A DNA stretch of 64,000 bases from the NCBI GenBank assembly GCA_016291135.1, contig JAEFAE010000002.1:1-64000 (forward strand). Reading direction: 5' to 3'. The notes under the pieces are model-generated. The model was not told the DNA's origin, did no database searches, and saw only the letters and a list, made by a program, of their open reading frames with translations. Within the stretch, counting starts at the first letter, position 1. Each line of letters starts with the position of its first letter. Position numbers and translations under genes: made by a program. This stretch comes from Bacteroidales bacterium. Lineage in GTDB: Bacteria; Bacteroidota; Bacteroidia; Bacteroidales; F082. Below are positions 45,068-53,933 of the stretch, one piece after another.

Positions 45068-47567
45068 CAAAAAATCTTTATCTATCGCACTGGCTCAATG
45101 GCTTCGTCTGAATGCCTTGTTGCTGCTGTGCATGATCGCAGTCCGTCCCCTTTTCTTTTTGGAGGTCTATTTCAGGGTAGGATTGGCTCCCATTCATTTT
45201 TTCACCATCCTTTCTGGAGCCATCTACGATCTTCTGCTGGTCTGCCGGATCTTCGCCTATGGCCTGATCCCTTTCCTGGTCTTGCATGCTTTCTTCCCTA
45301 AGACGGCTCGGGGCATCTTCATCGGCTTGATCGTATTTTATGCGGTGGTGTCGGCGTTGCTTGCCGAGTATTACTGCAACCTCACCATGCCGCTTGACCA
45401 TGTGATTTTGATGTATTCCTATCAAGATCTAAAAACCACATTGAGTTCTTCTGCCACCTTGTCGATCGGTCAGGTGATCTGGTTTTTGTTGCAGGTGGGA
45501 GTGCCGGTGGGAATCGTGGTGTGGAGTAGAAAGTGGGGAGTGAAAAGTGGAAAGAGGAGAGAGAAAAGTGGAAAGTCTTCTGTTCTACGAGGTGTTTTGG
45601 CGGTGCTAATCGTTGCTGTTGGGTTGTTGGTGCCTTACAACCGCATGATCCGGGAGGAGCGGCTATATCCTGCCCATTATGACTTCTGTCTGGCCGTGAA
45701 CCAGCCCAGTTATTCGTATATCAAGATCGCCGATTATCTGAGGAACGAGGTGTTTCGTGACGTTTTCGAAGACAGTGACTTGTTTGATGAGCACCTGAAA
45801 GAGGCAGTGGCGGCCTATCATGCTGTCCATCCTGAGTTCGAGTACGACTATCCGGATTATCCGTTTTACCGCAAGGCCACCGATCCCGATGTACTCAGTC
45901 CATTCCTCCGTCAGACCTCAGATGGCTTGCCGCCTAATTTGGTCTTCATCATCGTGGAAGGATTGGGACGCCGTTTGACGGCGGTGTGGGAACCCGTCTT
46001 GTCGTTCACGCCTTTCATCGACAGTCTGGCATCAGAAGGACTGTTCTGGCCGCAATGTCTCTCCACTGCGGAACGCACCTTCGCCGTGTTGCCTTCGGTA
46101 TTTGCCTCCGCTCCCCATGGCCGATATGGTTTTTGCACGACCCTGAGTCAGACGCCACGCCACCACTCCCTGCTCCGCGACTTGGAGCGGAACGGATACT
46201 ACTCTTCCTTCTATTATGGCGGCGAACTCACTTTCGACCACTACGATTTCTTCCTGCAGGCGAACCACGTGGACTACCTGTTCAGTCCTTCCATCGTGGT
46301 GGAGGACACCGCAAAGTCTCGTTTGCTGACCGAAAACCACCGATGGGGCCTCGATGATGATCAGCTGGTGGAGCTGGCCATCGCTCAAAAACGTCAGGAC
46401 ACCGTGACAAGGCGGCCTTTTGTGGATATGTATCTGACGCTTAGCACCCACGAGCCTTTTGTGGTGGATGACTTGGAGCATTATGAGGAACTAGCAAGGC
46501 AAAGGGTTGAAAGCACGCCCAATGTGACCGACCAGGAACGCAGCAATGTGATGAAAAACCTCAACATCTTCGCCTGTTACCTCTATATGGACGAATGCAT
46601 CCGCAACTTGTTCGCTTACTATGCCTCCCGACCTGATTTCGAGAACACCTTGTTTGTCCTTACTGGCGACCATAGGATGGCTTATTTGCCTTTTGGAAGC
46701 TCCATCCGCAAATACAACGTGCCGCTGGTGATCTACTCGCCGCTGCTGTCCCGTTCAAAGCGGATGGAAGCAGTGGTCTCGCATCTCGACATCACCCCCT
46801 CGCTCAATGCCTATCTTCACGCCAACTACAACTATGCCATTGACGACCATTGCCACTGGCTAGGCACCTCGTTCGACACCGTCTCGGAATTCCGCAATAC
46901 CCGCAAACTCGCGTTCATGCTCAACAACCGTGATGTGGTGGATTATTGTAGCGGTAATCATATCCTCAGTAATCAAAAACTGTTTCAACTGGATTCCCGT
47001 CTGGTGGAAACCAAGGATGATAACGAGAATCTGTGCAAACTCCTAATGAACGAGCTGGACAACTTCGATTTGATCAGCCGCTTTGTAGTGAAGGAAGACC
47101 TCCTGCTTCCGCGAGGTGACCAATCCAATCTCTACTCCTGTCTCTTGGACTTCGACCACAACTCCATGAGTGTCTTCGATAAATACCTGGTCAAAGACAG
47201 CGCCTTCCTGCGTGTGGGCAAGGAGGTGGAGTATTTCTCCCTGTGCTCAAATCTGGCCGTCTTGCCGATCTATGAGGATCTGTTGGTGGAGGTGTCGTTT
47301 GACATCCGGAGTGTGGACACAAGTCTCACTTTGCCCGCTCTGCGCGTCGCCTTGGGTGATGCCTACGCACAACGGAATCTCTCCGAAGTGAACGGATTGA
47401 ACACTGGTAAGTGGGAGCATTACCATGCCCGAATCCCGATGGAGGTGATCCATCAGACAGAAACCCAGGCGCTGAAACTGGTCTTGTGGAAGAAGAACTC
47501 GAGTTCGTTTGAACTGGACAACCTCGTGGTGAATGTGGAGGCTTCGTTGAGGCAGAAGGATCAATAG
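45060..47567 (+). CDS. LtaS-like phosphotransferase (sulfatase fold) 2
   Basis: An 835-residue homologue of the preceding enzyme. I start at ATG 45060, which overlaps the previous stop by 8 bases (ATGAATAA); the track start at 44997 adds 21 residues of overlap. Membrane helices occupy the first 215 residues. The catalytic domain shows 'NLVFIIVEGLGRRL', 'STAERTFAVLPSVF' and 'VLTGDHRMA'. The C-terminal region ('GKWEHYHARIPMEV', 'LKLVLWKKNSSSFELDNL') resembles that of the acyltransferase. Two such enzymes side by side suggest priming and extension, or two substrates. The stop overlaps the convergent GDPD-like gene by 7 bases. Confidence 0.8.
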   Translation: MNNKKSLSIALAQWLRLNALLLLCMIAVRPLFFLEVYFRVGLAPIHFFTILSGAIYDLLLVCRIFAYGLIPFLVLHAFFPKTARGIFIGLIVFYAVVSALLAEYYCNLTMPLDHVILMYSYQDLKTTLSSSATLSIGQVIWFLLQVGVPVGIVVWSRKWGVKSGKRREKSGKSSVLRGVLAVLIVAVGLLVPYNRMIREERLYPAHYDFCLAVNQPSYSYIKIADYLRNEVFRDVFEDSDLFDEHLKEAVAAYHAVHPEFEYDYPDYPFYRKATDPDVLSPFLRQTSDGLPPNLVFIIVEGLGRRLTAVWEPVLSFTPFIDSLASEGLFWPQCLSTAERTFAVLPSVFASAPHGRYGFCTTLSQTPRHHSLLRDLERNGYYSSFYYGGELTFDHYDFFLQANHVDYLFSPSIVVEDTAKSRLLTENHRWGLDDDQLVELAIAQKRQDTVTRRPFVDMYLTLSTHEPFVVDDLEHYEELARQRVESTPNVTDQERSNVMKNLNIFACYLYMDECIRNLFAYYASRPDFENTLFVLTGDHRMAYLPFGSSIRKYNVPLVIYSPLLSRSKRMEAVVSHLDITPSLNAYLHANYNYAIDDHCHWLGTSFDTVSEFRNTRKLAFMLNNRDVVDYCSGNHILSNQKLFQLDSRLVETKDDNENLCKLLMNELDNFDLISRFVVKEDLLLPRGDQSNLYSCLLDFDHNSMSVFDKYLVKDSAFLRVGKEVEYFSLCSNLAVLPIYEDLLVEVSFDIRSVDTSLTLPALRVALGDAYAQRNLSEVNGLNTGKWEHYHARIPMEVIHQTETQALKLVLWKKNSSSFELDNLVVNVEASLRQKDQ
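45521..45576 (+). repeat. GTGGAAA-type array in LtaS-like 2
   Basis: Tandem variants of AAAAGTGG and GAGGAGAG span 56 bases and encode 'SRKWGVKSGKRREKSGKSS', a strongly basic loop after the fourth helix. The tract is A/G-only for most of its length, unlike the surrounding codons. Confidence 0.75.
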
Positions 47568-48262
47568 TGGCTGTTGGGAACCAGTAGGACATCCACCAAG
47601 GTGTCGCTGCCGATCTTATCCCTCAGTCTGGCTTGATAGTGTGCGTGTGTATTGAGGGTCCACAGTAGCTTGCGTTGTTCGGGGAACTCCCTTTTCATGA
47701 AGTCATACTGGTAGTCATATCCCGAAAGATGGGTCACCCCGCTGAGGATCGCACGTTGGATCTTTTCCACATATTGTTGGTATTGTATGGAATCGACGGT
47801 TTCCGGGTCGAAAGGAGGGATATAATAGCTGTCTTGGAAGCCTGCCTTCCGGAAGGACGGAAGCGCGTCGTAAGCGGTGCTTTCAACGATCAACATGCCT
47901 TGAAGCTCGTATTTGTCCCTGAGGTCCGTAAGGCACCGCAGGGCAGACTCGCAGTTCAGGGAGCTCAGGTTTTTGAAGTCGAACCAGATGCCAAGTCTGG
48001 AGATCTGATCCAAGGCTCCGCACCACTGATCGAGCGTGAGGGTTGTGGTATCATTGACGTCGTGTTTGACCAAGAACATGTTCAACGAGTCGATGTAACA
48101 CACATCGATTTCCAATCCGCTGTATTGGCCTTGGAAAAATTGTGCTTTTTCGATGCTGTTGGCCCTATGGAGCCACACTTGAAGGTTGGTCGCTGTATTT
48201 TCCCTTGGCTTGCAGGCTGTTGCGATGAAAAGGATCGTTATGTATAGTAGCGTTTTTTTCAT
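47561..48262 (-). CDS. GDPD/menorin-like lipoprotein
   Basis: A 233-residue lipoprotein. The start at 48262 gives a lipobox (IATAC at about 13-17); the track start adds 14 residues. The fold looks like the TIM barrel of glycerophosphodiester phosphodiesterases or FAM151/menorin. It has 'VWLHRANSIEKA' (His), 'GLEIDVCY' (Glu and Asp) and 'FLVKHDVN' (His), the usual catalytic set. A role in cutting a glycerophosphate polymer would fit the LtaS-like genes that converge on it. It is the last gene of the minus-strand run. Activity is inferred. Confidence 0.6.
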   Translation of the reverse strand: MKKTLLYITILFIATACKPRENTATNLQVWLHRANSIEKAQFFQGQYSGLEIDVCYIDSLNMFLVKHDVNDTTTLTLDQWCGALDQISRLGIWFDFKNLSSLNCESALRCLTDLRDKYELQGMLIVESTAYDALPSFRKAGFQDSYYIPPFDPETVDSIQYQQYVEKIQRAILSGVTHLSGYDYQYDFMKREFPEQRKLLWTLNTHAHYQARLRDKIGSDTLVDVLLVPNSHY

Positions 48263-48269
48263 AGTGCGT

Positions 48270-49793
48270 TCAATTGGATTTGAGATGCTGCCTCCATTCC
48301 GCATCTTGGATCATGACGGTTTCCAGGTCGAGATGCCGTTCCTTTGCCTTCTTTTCCAGGCTTTCCCGCCATTGTTGGTTGGTATGCATGTAACGCAGCG
48401 TGATTCCGATGGGATCTTCAGGATCGGTCATCCTGAGCATGGTGTTGCGGGTGGAGGGATGGTTTTCAGCCAACGCGGGGAAATAGCGTTCCGGATTCGA
48501 ATACAACACATATTCAGCTTCGCTATGTAGGACTTGATCCAAGGATTTGCCTTGTTCGGCGGCTTTTTTCTCGATAGCGGCCATCCAGTCGTCCGTGTTG
48601 TTGATGTTCTCGATGACCTTCTGAAGGACACGGTTGACTTCCTGTTTGTTGTAGCACAGATTCACCAACGCCTGGCAAGAGAAGAGGTTGCTCATGGAAT
48701 ACAAGTTGACCGTGCAAAACGAAATCATCACAAAGTCTGTGTTGGTAAGCTGCTCGATCAGGCTGAAGTCGGCCGTTTTTTGATATTGCGGGTCGTAATA
48801 CACACTGTTGTTGTAATACCAGAAAGGATGCCGGCTGAAAAGGCTGTCGAGAGGAATATGGTAGGCGATGTTCCAGAAATAAGAGTCGCCGATAGTGATG
48901 ATAGCGGGCTTCCGAAAGGCGGTGTCGTTTGCGATATGGAAGTCGGCGTATTGGTTCGGGATCTCGCGTATGGACCGTGAGAGGTTGAGCAGTTTCTCCA
49001 GATCGTCATCGGGCCGCATGGTGGTATCGTACAAGGTCTGGCTGATCTCCAGTTGTGGTAGTTCGGTGTCTCCAAGCCATTCCATGTATCGCAGAATGGA
49101 ATCGGTGACGTGTAAGGCGGCAAGGTTGGACCAATGGGTGCCCAGTTGTGGATAGAGGGCATAGCCGACGCTGTCCTTGATCTGTTGGAACCAACGGTCG
49201 AGGTTGATATAGTTCACACCGATGCTGTCGAACAATACGGGATAGAGGTCGGCGGCGGTCAGGTGGTTTTCCTGCTTTCGGATCTTGTCGGGCAGATACT
49301 CCGGATAAACACGGGCTTTGCTGGGCTCGATGACGACAAATAGATGTTTTCCGTATTCGGCTAGAATCTCCTGCACCTTTCGGAGCCGGGTGGCCTCTAA
49401 AACGAGTTTGGGCCGGAGTTGCTCAACACTATCTATATAATTATATTGATATTCCCCACAATAGTCCTCTATAACCGCCGTATTGTACAGATAATTCTCC
49501 TTTCCAATGGTGATAGATTGCACGTTGGTTTTTTTGTAACAATCCCAAAGATATTGGTTGTAGTACCGTATAAGGCATTCGCGGAAGCCGAAATTTTCGC
49601 GGAGATATTGTTCCAGATCGTTCTGATAGTTTCCTGTGACACAGTTTTTCATTGTCAGCGCGGGAAATTCCGTCTTCTCGGTAACACCGTTAAGCGGTTT
49701 GAGTTTGAAAAGGGGCCAATGCTCTTGTACGAAAAACAGAAGGAGACAGCCGATCGTCAACAGACATAGTATATGACACAATCCTTTTTTCAT
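48270..49793 (-). CDS. AlgJ/AlgX-like SGNH protein 1
   Basis: A 507-residue protein with one N-terminal membrane anchor. The family hallmarks are 'NFGFRECLIRYYNQYLW', 'VIEPSKARVYPEYLP', 'LGTHWSNLAAL' (catalytic His with the HW motif) and 'TIGDSYFWN' (catalytic Ser). Such proteins take an acyl group from an MBOAT and place it on a periplasmic polysaccharide. It differs from its five neighbours in carrying two copies of the C-terminal helical motif ('NTDDWMAAIEKKAAEQG' and 'NQQWRESLEKKAKERH'). The gene starts 5 bases after the stop of AlgJ-like 2. Confidence 0.82.
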   Translation of the reverse strand: MKKGLCHILCLLTIGCLLLFFVQEHWPLFKLKPLNGVTEKTEFPALTMKNCVTGNYQNDLEQYLRENFGFRECLIRYYNQYLWDCYKKTNVQSITIGKENYLYNTAVIEDYCGEYQYNYIDSVEQLRPKLVLEATRLRKVQEILAEYGKHLFVVIEPSKARVYPEYLPDKIRKQENHLTAADLYPVLFDSIGVNYINLDRWFQQIKDSVGYALYPQLGTHWSNLAALHVTDSILRYMEWLGDTELPQLEISQTLYDTTMRPDDDLEKLLNLSRSIREIPNQYADFHIANDTAFRKPAIITIGDSYFWNIAYHIPLDSLFSRHPFWYYNNSVYYDPQYQKTADFSLIEQLTNTDFVMISFCTVNLYSMSNLFSCQALVNLCYNKQEVNRVLQKVIENINNTDDWMAAIEKKAAEQGKSLDQVLHSEAEYVLYSNPERYFPALAENHPSTRNTMLRMTDPEDPIGITLRYMHTNQQWRESLEKKAKERHLDLETVMIQDAEWRQHLKSN

Positions 49794-49798
49794 CTGCG

Positions 49799-51148
49799 TT
49801 ATCGGACAAATCCTTTGGGTTCAATGTTCATTCGGTAGGTATAGTCGGCGTTGTCCCAGAGTGACTGTTCGAGGCTGATGCCTTTTTCCTCCGCTTGTTT
49901 CTCGACACTTTCAATCCATTCGGGAGAGGCCTTGATATTGTCTATGATCCGTTGGATCTCACTGTTTCGATAATCGAGATACAGGCGGTCGGCTTCATCG
50001 TAGTCCGCTTCCGTTTTCCATCGAAACTCGTTGTCATAGCCGCTCAGATAGCGTTCAATGAAACCATAGGGCCACAAGTGGTTGGTGGCCTCGGTGCAGA
50101 CCAGCAGCACAAACTCCTGGTTTTCAATCTCTTTTTTGTAGTCGAGGGCATCCACTTGTTGGACGGGATCCCTTTCAGGATAGACGGTCTTGTTGTAAAA
50201 CCAAAAACCGCCGTCAGTGAAGAGATGCTGCGGCAGGGCTACATTCCAGGCCCATACCGTCCACCAGTAAGAGTCAGCGATAGCCAGGACCCTTGGCCGG
50301 TAACCTTCGGTGAAGTTGAAATGCGGGTTGTCAATCGTGTTGTGTGGCAGCGGCAACAGGATGTTCATCATCCGGTAGAGATCGTCATCTTGGTTCATCA
50401 GGCCGTCGTTATCGAAACTTTCGATATAGGAATGGACCTGCGTCTGTTGACTTTTCGTCTCCATGTACCGCACCAGTGAGTCCAGGGCCAGGGAAGCCGC
50501 ATAAACAGTCCAATGGGCACTCAAGTCGCAATACACGGGATGGTCGAATTGGTCTTTTCGTTCACAGAAGTACCGATTAAAGTCAATCCAATCGACCGAT
50601 TGATCCTGAAACGCTTTCTGGTATTGTTGGTAGTTGTTGGTCTCCCTTCCCCGGTGGAGGTACTTTTCGGGAATCAGTTCGGGATAGTAGGAAGCCTTGC
50701 CCACTGTGAAAACAGGCAAAAGGGTGATGCCTTTGGTTCGGAGCATCTCCTGGATGAGTTTGATTTGCCGGGTCTTGTTGACGATTTGTTCTTCGCCGAT
50801 ATAGGTCTCTCCTGTATAGCTGATGATATAGGACTCTTCGATGAAGGTCTTTCCGTTGTTGCCTTTCACCGGCCCTATGGCCGATATTTTCCCAAAGGCG
50901 GAATACAACAATTGGTTATTAAGACGGATCATCGTCTTTCTGAACCCGGATTGTTCCGTACACCAGGTCATCAACGAATCTTGGGCGGTTTCATGGAACA
51001 GGGTCTTCAGCGTGATTACAGGTTTCGGAGTCTCCACGAAGGCACCATCCAACGGCTTTTCGTCCACAAAATGGAACACGGCCTGTAGCATGGGCAGCAA
51101 CAGCAGCACGAGAAACAGCGCAAATCCTATTTTCTTGAGTCTTTCCAT
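49799..51148 (-). CDS. AlgJ/AlgX-like SGNH protein 2 (variant active site)
   Basis: A 449-residue paralogue with the same anchor and 'QSGFRKTMIRLNNQLLY' start. The active-site blocks differ from the others: 'DLSAHWTVYAA' replaces GTHWS, and 'AIADSYWWTVW' replaces GDSYF. The Gly before Asp-Ser is therefore lost, though His, Asp and Ser remain. It could have a changed acceptor or be a binding-only AlgX-like partner. It ends with the NPEW motif ('SPEWIESVEKQAEEKG'). The start overlaps the MBOAT 2 stop as TGATG, so the two are probably a working pair. Confidence 0.8.
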   Translation of the reverse strand: MERLKKIGFALFLVLLLLPMLQAVFHFVDEKPLDGAFVETPKPVITLKTLFHETAQDSLMTWCTEQSGFRKTMIRLNNQLLYSAFGKISAIGPVKGNNGKTFIEESYIISYTGETYIGEEQIVNKTRQIKLIQEMLRTKGITLLPVFTVGKASYYPELIPEKYLHRGRETNNYQQYQKAFQDQSVDWIDFNRYFCERKDQFDHPVYCDLSAHWTVYAASLALDSLVRYMETKSQQTQVHSYIESFDNDGLMNQDDDLYRMMNILLPLPHNTIDNPHFNFTEGYRPRVLAIADSYWWTVWAWNVALPQHLFTDGGFWFYNKTVYPERDPVQQVDALDYKKEIENQEFVLLVCTEATNHLWPYGFIERYLSGYDNEFRWKTEADYDEADRLYLDYRNSEIQRIIDNIKASPEWIESVEKQAEEKGISLEQSLWDNADYTYRMNIEPKGFVR

Positions 51149-52593
51149 CAGAACCTAAAATATATGAAGGGGTTGAAACTGCCTTTGAGGATGAAAGAAG
51201 CGGAGAGTATCAGCAGGACGACCATCAGCAGGCTGACGAGCGCATATTGTCTAGGCCGATAGGCCTTTTTGTTGAAGAAGAAATCCAGGGTTTTTTGTCC
51301 CGCTTGGGTCATCCCGAAGAAGGAGAAGAAGGCGGCGATGACCAAAGTGGTGACAAACTGCGGGTTGCAGAAGGCCACAGGGTTGTTGCCGTGGAAGCCG
51401 AACAGGGTGCCAAGATACTGGATGGCATAGCCAAGCGTGTCGGCGCGGAAGAACACCCAGCCGATCATGACTAGGAAGAAGGTAAGGAGCGTGGAGAATG
51501 GGGAGTGAAGCGTAGATAGTTTTCCGTTTTCCACCTTTCGCTTCCCTTTTAACAATTTGTCCAGACAGATGAAGATGCCGTGGTAGGCGCCCCAGACCAC
51601 AAAGTTCCAGGAGGCACCGTGCCAGAGCCCCGACAGGAAGAAGACGATCCAGAGGTTGAGATAGGTTCTGCCCCGGCCTTTGCGGTTACCTCCCAGCGGG
51701 ATGTATAGATAATCCATCATCCAGTTGCCTAGGGTGATGTGCCAGCGTTTCCAGAACTCGGTGATGCTTTTGCTGATATAGGGACAGTTGAAGTTTTCCG
51801 GGAACTTGAAGCCAATCATCCGTCCGATACCGATGGCCATGTCGGAATACCCCGAGAAGTCGAAATAGATCTGGAAGGTGTAGGCAAGGATGCCCAACCA
51901 AGCGGTCCCCACCCCGATTTCGGTGGCGGGCTGGGCAAACACCTGATCGACATATTCTGCCATAATGTTGGCAATCAACATCTTCTTCGAGAGTCCGATA
52001 ATAAAACGGTACATGCCAAGCAGCTTGTTGTCAATGGTCTCGTTGGCTTGCCTGTCAACCAGTTGCTCGGCGACTTCGTTGTAGCGCACGATGGGTCCCG
52101 CGATCAGTTGCGGGAAAAGCATGATGAACAGCGCGTAGTCAGCGATGTTGTCCAACGAGGCTGCCGTCTTTCGATAGACGTCGATGCTACAGCTCATTTT
52201 CTGGAACGTAAAGAAGGAGATGCCGATGGGCAGTACCACCTTGGTCCATCTCACAGGGCTGCTTCCAAAGACGGCTAGCAGACTGTTGAAGTTCTCGATG
52301 AAGAAATTGGCGTATTTAAAATAGGCCAGCAACCCGATGTTCAAGACCACGGACAGCAGCAAAAACAACTTGCGTCGTTTGGGATCTTCGCTTTTGCTGA
52401 TCTGACGGACCAGAAAGTAGTCGATCAGGATGGAAAGCAGCAACACTATCAAGAACCTGGGTGATCCAAATCCGTAGAACACCAGGCTCGCCAGCAGCGC
52501 AATCCCGTTTTTGTATTTCCTGTCAGCAAGGAAATACAGCACCAAGAACAGGGGCAGGAAATAAAACAAGAAGATGCTGCTACTGAATACCAT
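51148..52593 (-). CDS. MBOAT O-acyltransferase 2 (AlgI/DltB-like)
   Basis: A 481-residue membrane acyltransferase. Signatures are 'MVFSSSIFLFYFLPLFLVLY', 'EFWKRWHITLGNWMMDYLYI' and 'GLWHGASWNFVVWG' with the catalytic His. It is about ten residues longer than the other two because of a repeat tract in one loop ('KRKVENGKLSTLHSPFST'). It is coupled to AlgJ-like 2 by a TGATG overlap and has a possible promoter inside the end of AlgJ-like 3. Confidence 0.92.
   Translation of the reverse strand: MVFSSSIFLFYFLPLFLVLYFLADRKYKNGIALLASLVFYGFGSPRFLIVLLLSILIDYFLVRQISKSEDPKRRKLFLLLSVVLNIGLLAYFKYANFFIENFNSLLAVFGSSPVRWTKVVLPIGISFFTFQKMSCSIDVYRKTAASLDNIADYALFIMLFPQLIAGPIVRYNEVAEQLVDRQANETIDNKLLGMYRFIIGLSKKMLIANIMAEYVDQVFAQPATEIGVGTAWLGILAYTFQIYFDFSGYSDMAIGIGRMIGFKFPENFNCPYISKSITEFWKRWHITLGNWMMDYLYIPLGGNRKGRGRTYLNLWIVFFLSGLWHGASWNFVVWGAYHGIFICLDKLLKGKRKVENGKLSTLHSPFSTLLTFFLVMIGWVFFRADTLGYAIQYLGTLFGFHGNNPVAFCNPQFVTTLVIAAFFSFFGMTQAGQKTLDFFFNKKAYRPRQYALVSLLMVVLLILSASFILKGSFNPFIYFRF
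51489..51549 (-). repeat. GTGGAAA/TTTCC tract inside MBOAT 2
   Basis: The tract runs from gcgtggagaatggggagtga to agttttccgttttccacc and cgcttccctttt. It shares AGTTTTCCGTTTTCC with MBOAT 3 and the U32 gene. It adds residues to a loop that is shorter in the other MBOATs, so it is a true length change in the protein. Confidence 0.75.
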
Positions 52594-52607
52594 GTTTCGT
52601 GTATTGT

Positions 52608-53930
52608 TTATGGTGCAAAGTTACGTTTTTTTCGGTGTTCCAAGAAATAAATAGCGTTAATGCGGAGATTGTCCTCAACGGACAGTTTTTTTGCTTCGGC
52701 TTGATCGACAACGGCTTGATACCATTCGGGATTATTCCGGATGATTTCCATCATTTCTTGTATCTCGTCATCTTGGAGACGGTACATGTCGAGTGCTTTG
52801 ACCGGAAATCCCGACATGAAGTTATACAACATGGGCGCGGTATTGATGCCTAAGACGATATCGGCGTTTTTCAAGGTCTTCGAAGTGCCTTTGATGTTAT
52901 TGAAAGGCACGTTCCAGTAGCCTTGAGAGGAATACACATTCATCAGATACTGCCAAAAATCCCATTGCTTAAAGGCATCTTTAAAGCATGAAAACATCAG
53001 CTGGTCAAAGTAACTGTCGCCGATGACGAGCAGGTTGGGCCGGTCTTTGCCGACGGTGTCGCTCAAGGTGTATAAAGGCCTTGGCCGCGCAGGCTTTGGC
53101 CAGGGAAACAACAGGTTCATGCTTTTCTCCAGCTCCCAGTCGTAATCACTATAGTCGGAAGTGACATTCTCATCAATAAGCTGGATGGTCGGCAGGTCGT
53201 AGCCAGTCAGCGCACGGAGTGTTTTCAGAATGGTGTCGGCAGCCATGGGAATCATGTATTCAGACCAGTGGGAAGCGGCCTTGGTGTATAATGGATAGGC
53301 CGAGGTGTCTCTGACTGACTGGAAGTAATGGTACAGGTCGATATGCGGAATGTGATACTCTTTGAAGAGTTCGATGTAATATTCTTCCAAACAGAAATCA
53401 GCAATGTGCTCGCGGTAGTACTTGGGCATCTTCTCGGGATAAAGGGCTGTTTTTGTAGGAGCAAAGACATAGAGAAAATAAGTGCCATGCTGTCGTAGCG
53501 TGTCGATAAGGGTTACGGTCTCCTGTGCGTGAAGCCTCGCCTGCGACTTGGCTTCTTCCATGCTCCCGAACTTGTTGAGAAGGGTCTGGCCAGTGATTTC
53601 GTTCAAATACATGTTGAGGAACAACTCTTTGTCTTCTCCTTCCTGGATATTGTTGTTGGAGATTTTATGGAAACAGTTGTACAGGTATTGATTATAGAGC
53701 CGGATCCAAAACTCCCGAAAGCCTGTATTCCTTTTGGCGTGTTCGGTCAGATAATCCTGATAGGAGCCATCATAAAAAGTCTTGAATTGCAGCGGTTGGG
53801 CCTTTTCCTCTTTCGGGTATCCAAACAAGGGGTTCATTTTAACGACACGGGTGAATCCTTGCGTCATGATGGCGGTCAACACGACCAGGACGCAAATGAA
53901 TTGTATCAGAAAATGACGTTGTTTTCTCAT
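52608..53930 (-). CDS. AlgJ/AlgX-like SGNH protein 3
   Basis: A 440-residue periplasmic protein with an N-terminal membrane anchor. Motifs are 'NTGFREFWIRLYNQYLY', 'APTKTALYPEKMP', 'AASHWSEYMIP' and 'VIGDSYFDQLM', so the probable Ser-His machinery is intact. It ends with 'NPEWYQAVVDQAEAKKLS', the shared helical motif. It belongs with AlgJ-like 4 and 5 by sequence. It lies between MBOAT 3 (3 bases upstream) and MBOAT 2 (14 bases downstream). The acyl group and polymer are unknown. Confidence 0.82.
   Translation of the reverse strand: MRKQRHFLIQFICVLVVLTAIMTQGFTRVVKMNPLFGYPKEEKAQPLQFKTFYDGSYQDYLTEHAKRNTGFREFWIRLYNQYLYNCFHKISNNNIQEGEDKELFLNMYLNEITGQTLLNKFGSMEEAKSQARLHAQETVTLIDTLRQHGTYFLYVFAPTKTALYPEKMPKYYREHIADFCLEEYYIELFKEYHIPHIDLYHYFQSVRDTSAYPLYTKAASHWSEYMIPMAADTILKTLRALTGYDLPTIQLIDENVTSDYSDYDWELEKSMNLLFPWPKPARPRPLYTLSDTVGKDRPNLLVIGDSYFDQLMFSCFKDAFKQWDFWQYLMNVYSSQGYWNVPFNNIKGTSKTLKNADIVLGINTAPMLYNFMSGFPVKALDMYRLQDDEIQEMMEIIRNNPEWYQAVVDQAEAKKLSVEDNLRINAIYFLEHRKKRNFAP
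52616..52641 (-). promoter_or_regulatory. Possible internal promoter for MBOAT 2
   Basis: Minus-strand TAACTTTG (52616-52623) fits TAnnTTTG and overlaps the last codons of AlgJ-like 3. TTGG lies about 16 bases further upstream. It would allow MBOAT 2 and the genes after it to be expressed separately. Confidence 0.45.
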
Positions 53931-53933
53931 GGA

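Noticed and set aside
42584-47567. The two LtaS-like genes as polysaccharide sulfatases
   Set aside because: The sulfatase C-x-P-x-R formylglycine motif is missing; SSQRT and TAERT with five N-terminal helices fit phosphotransferases better.
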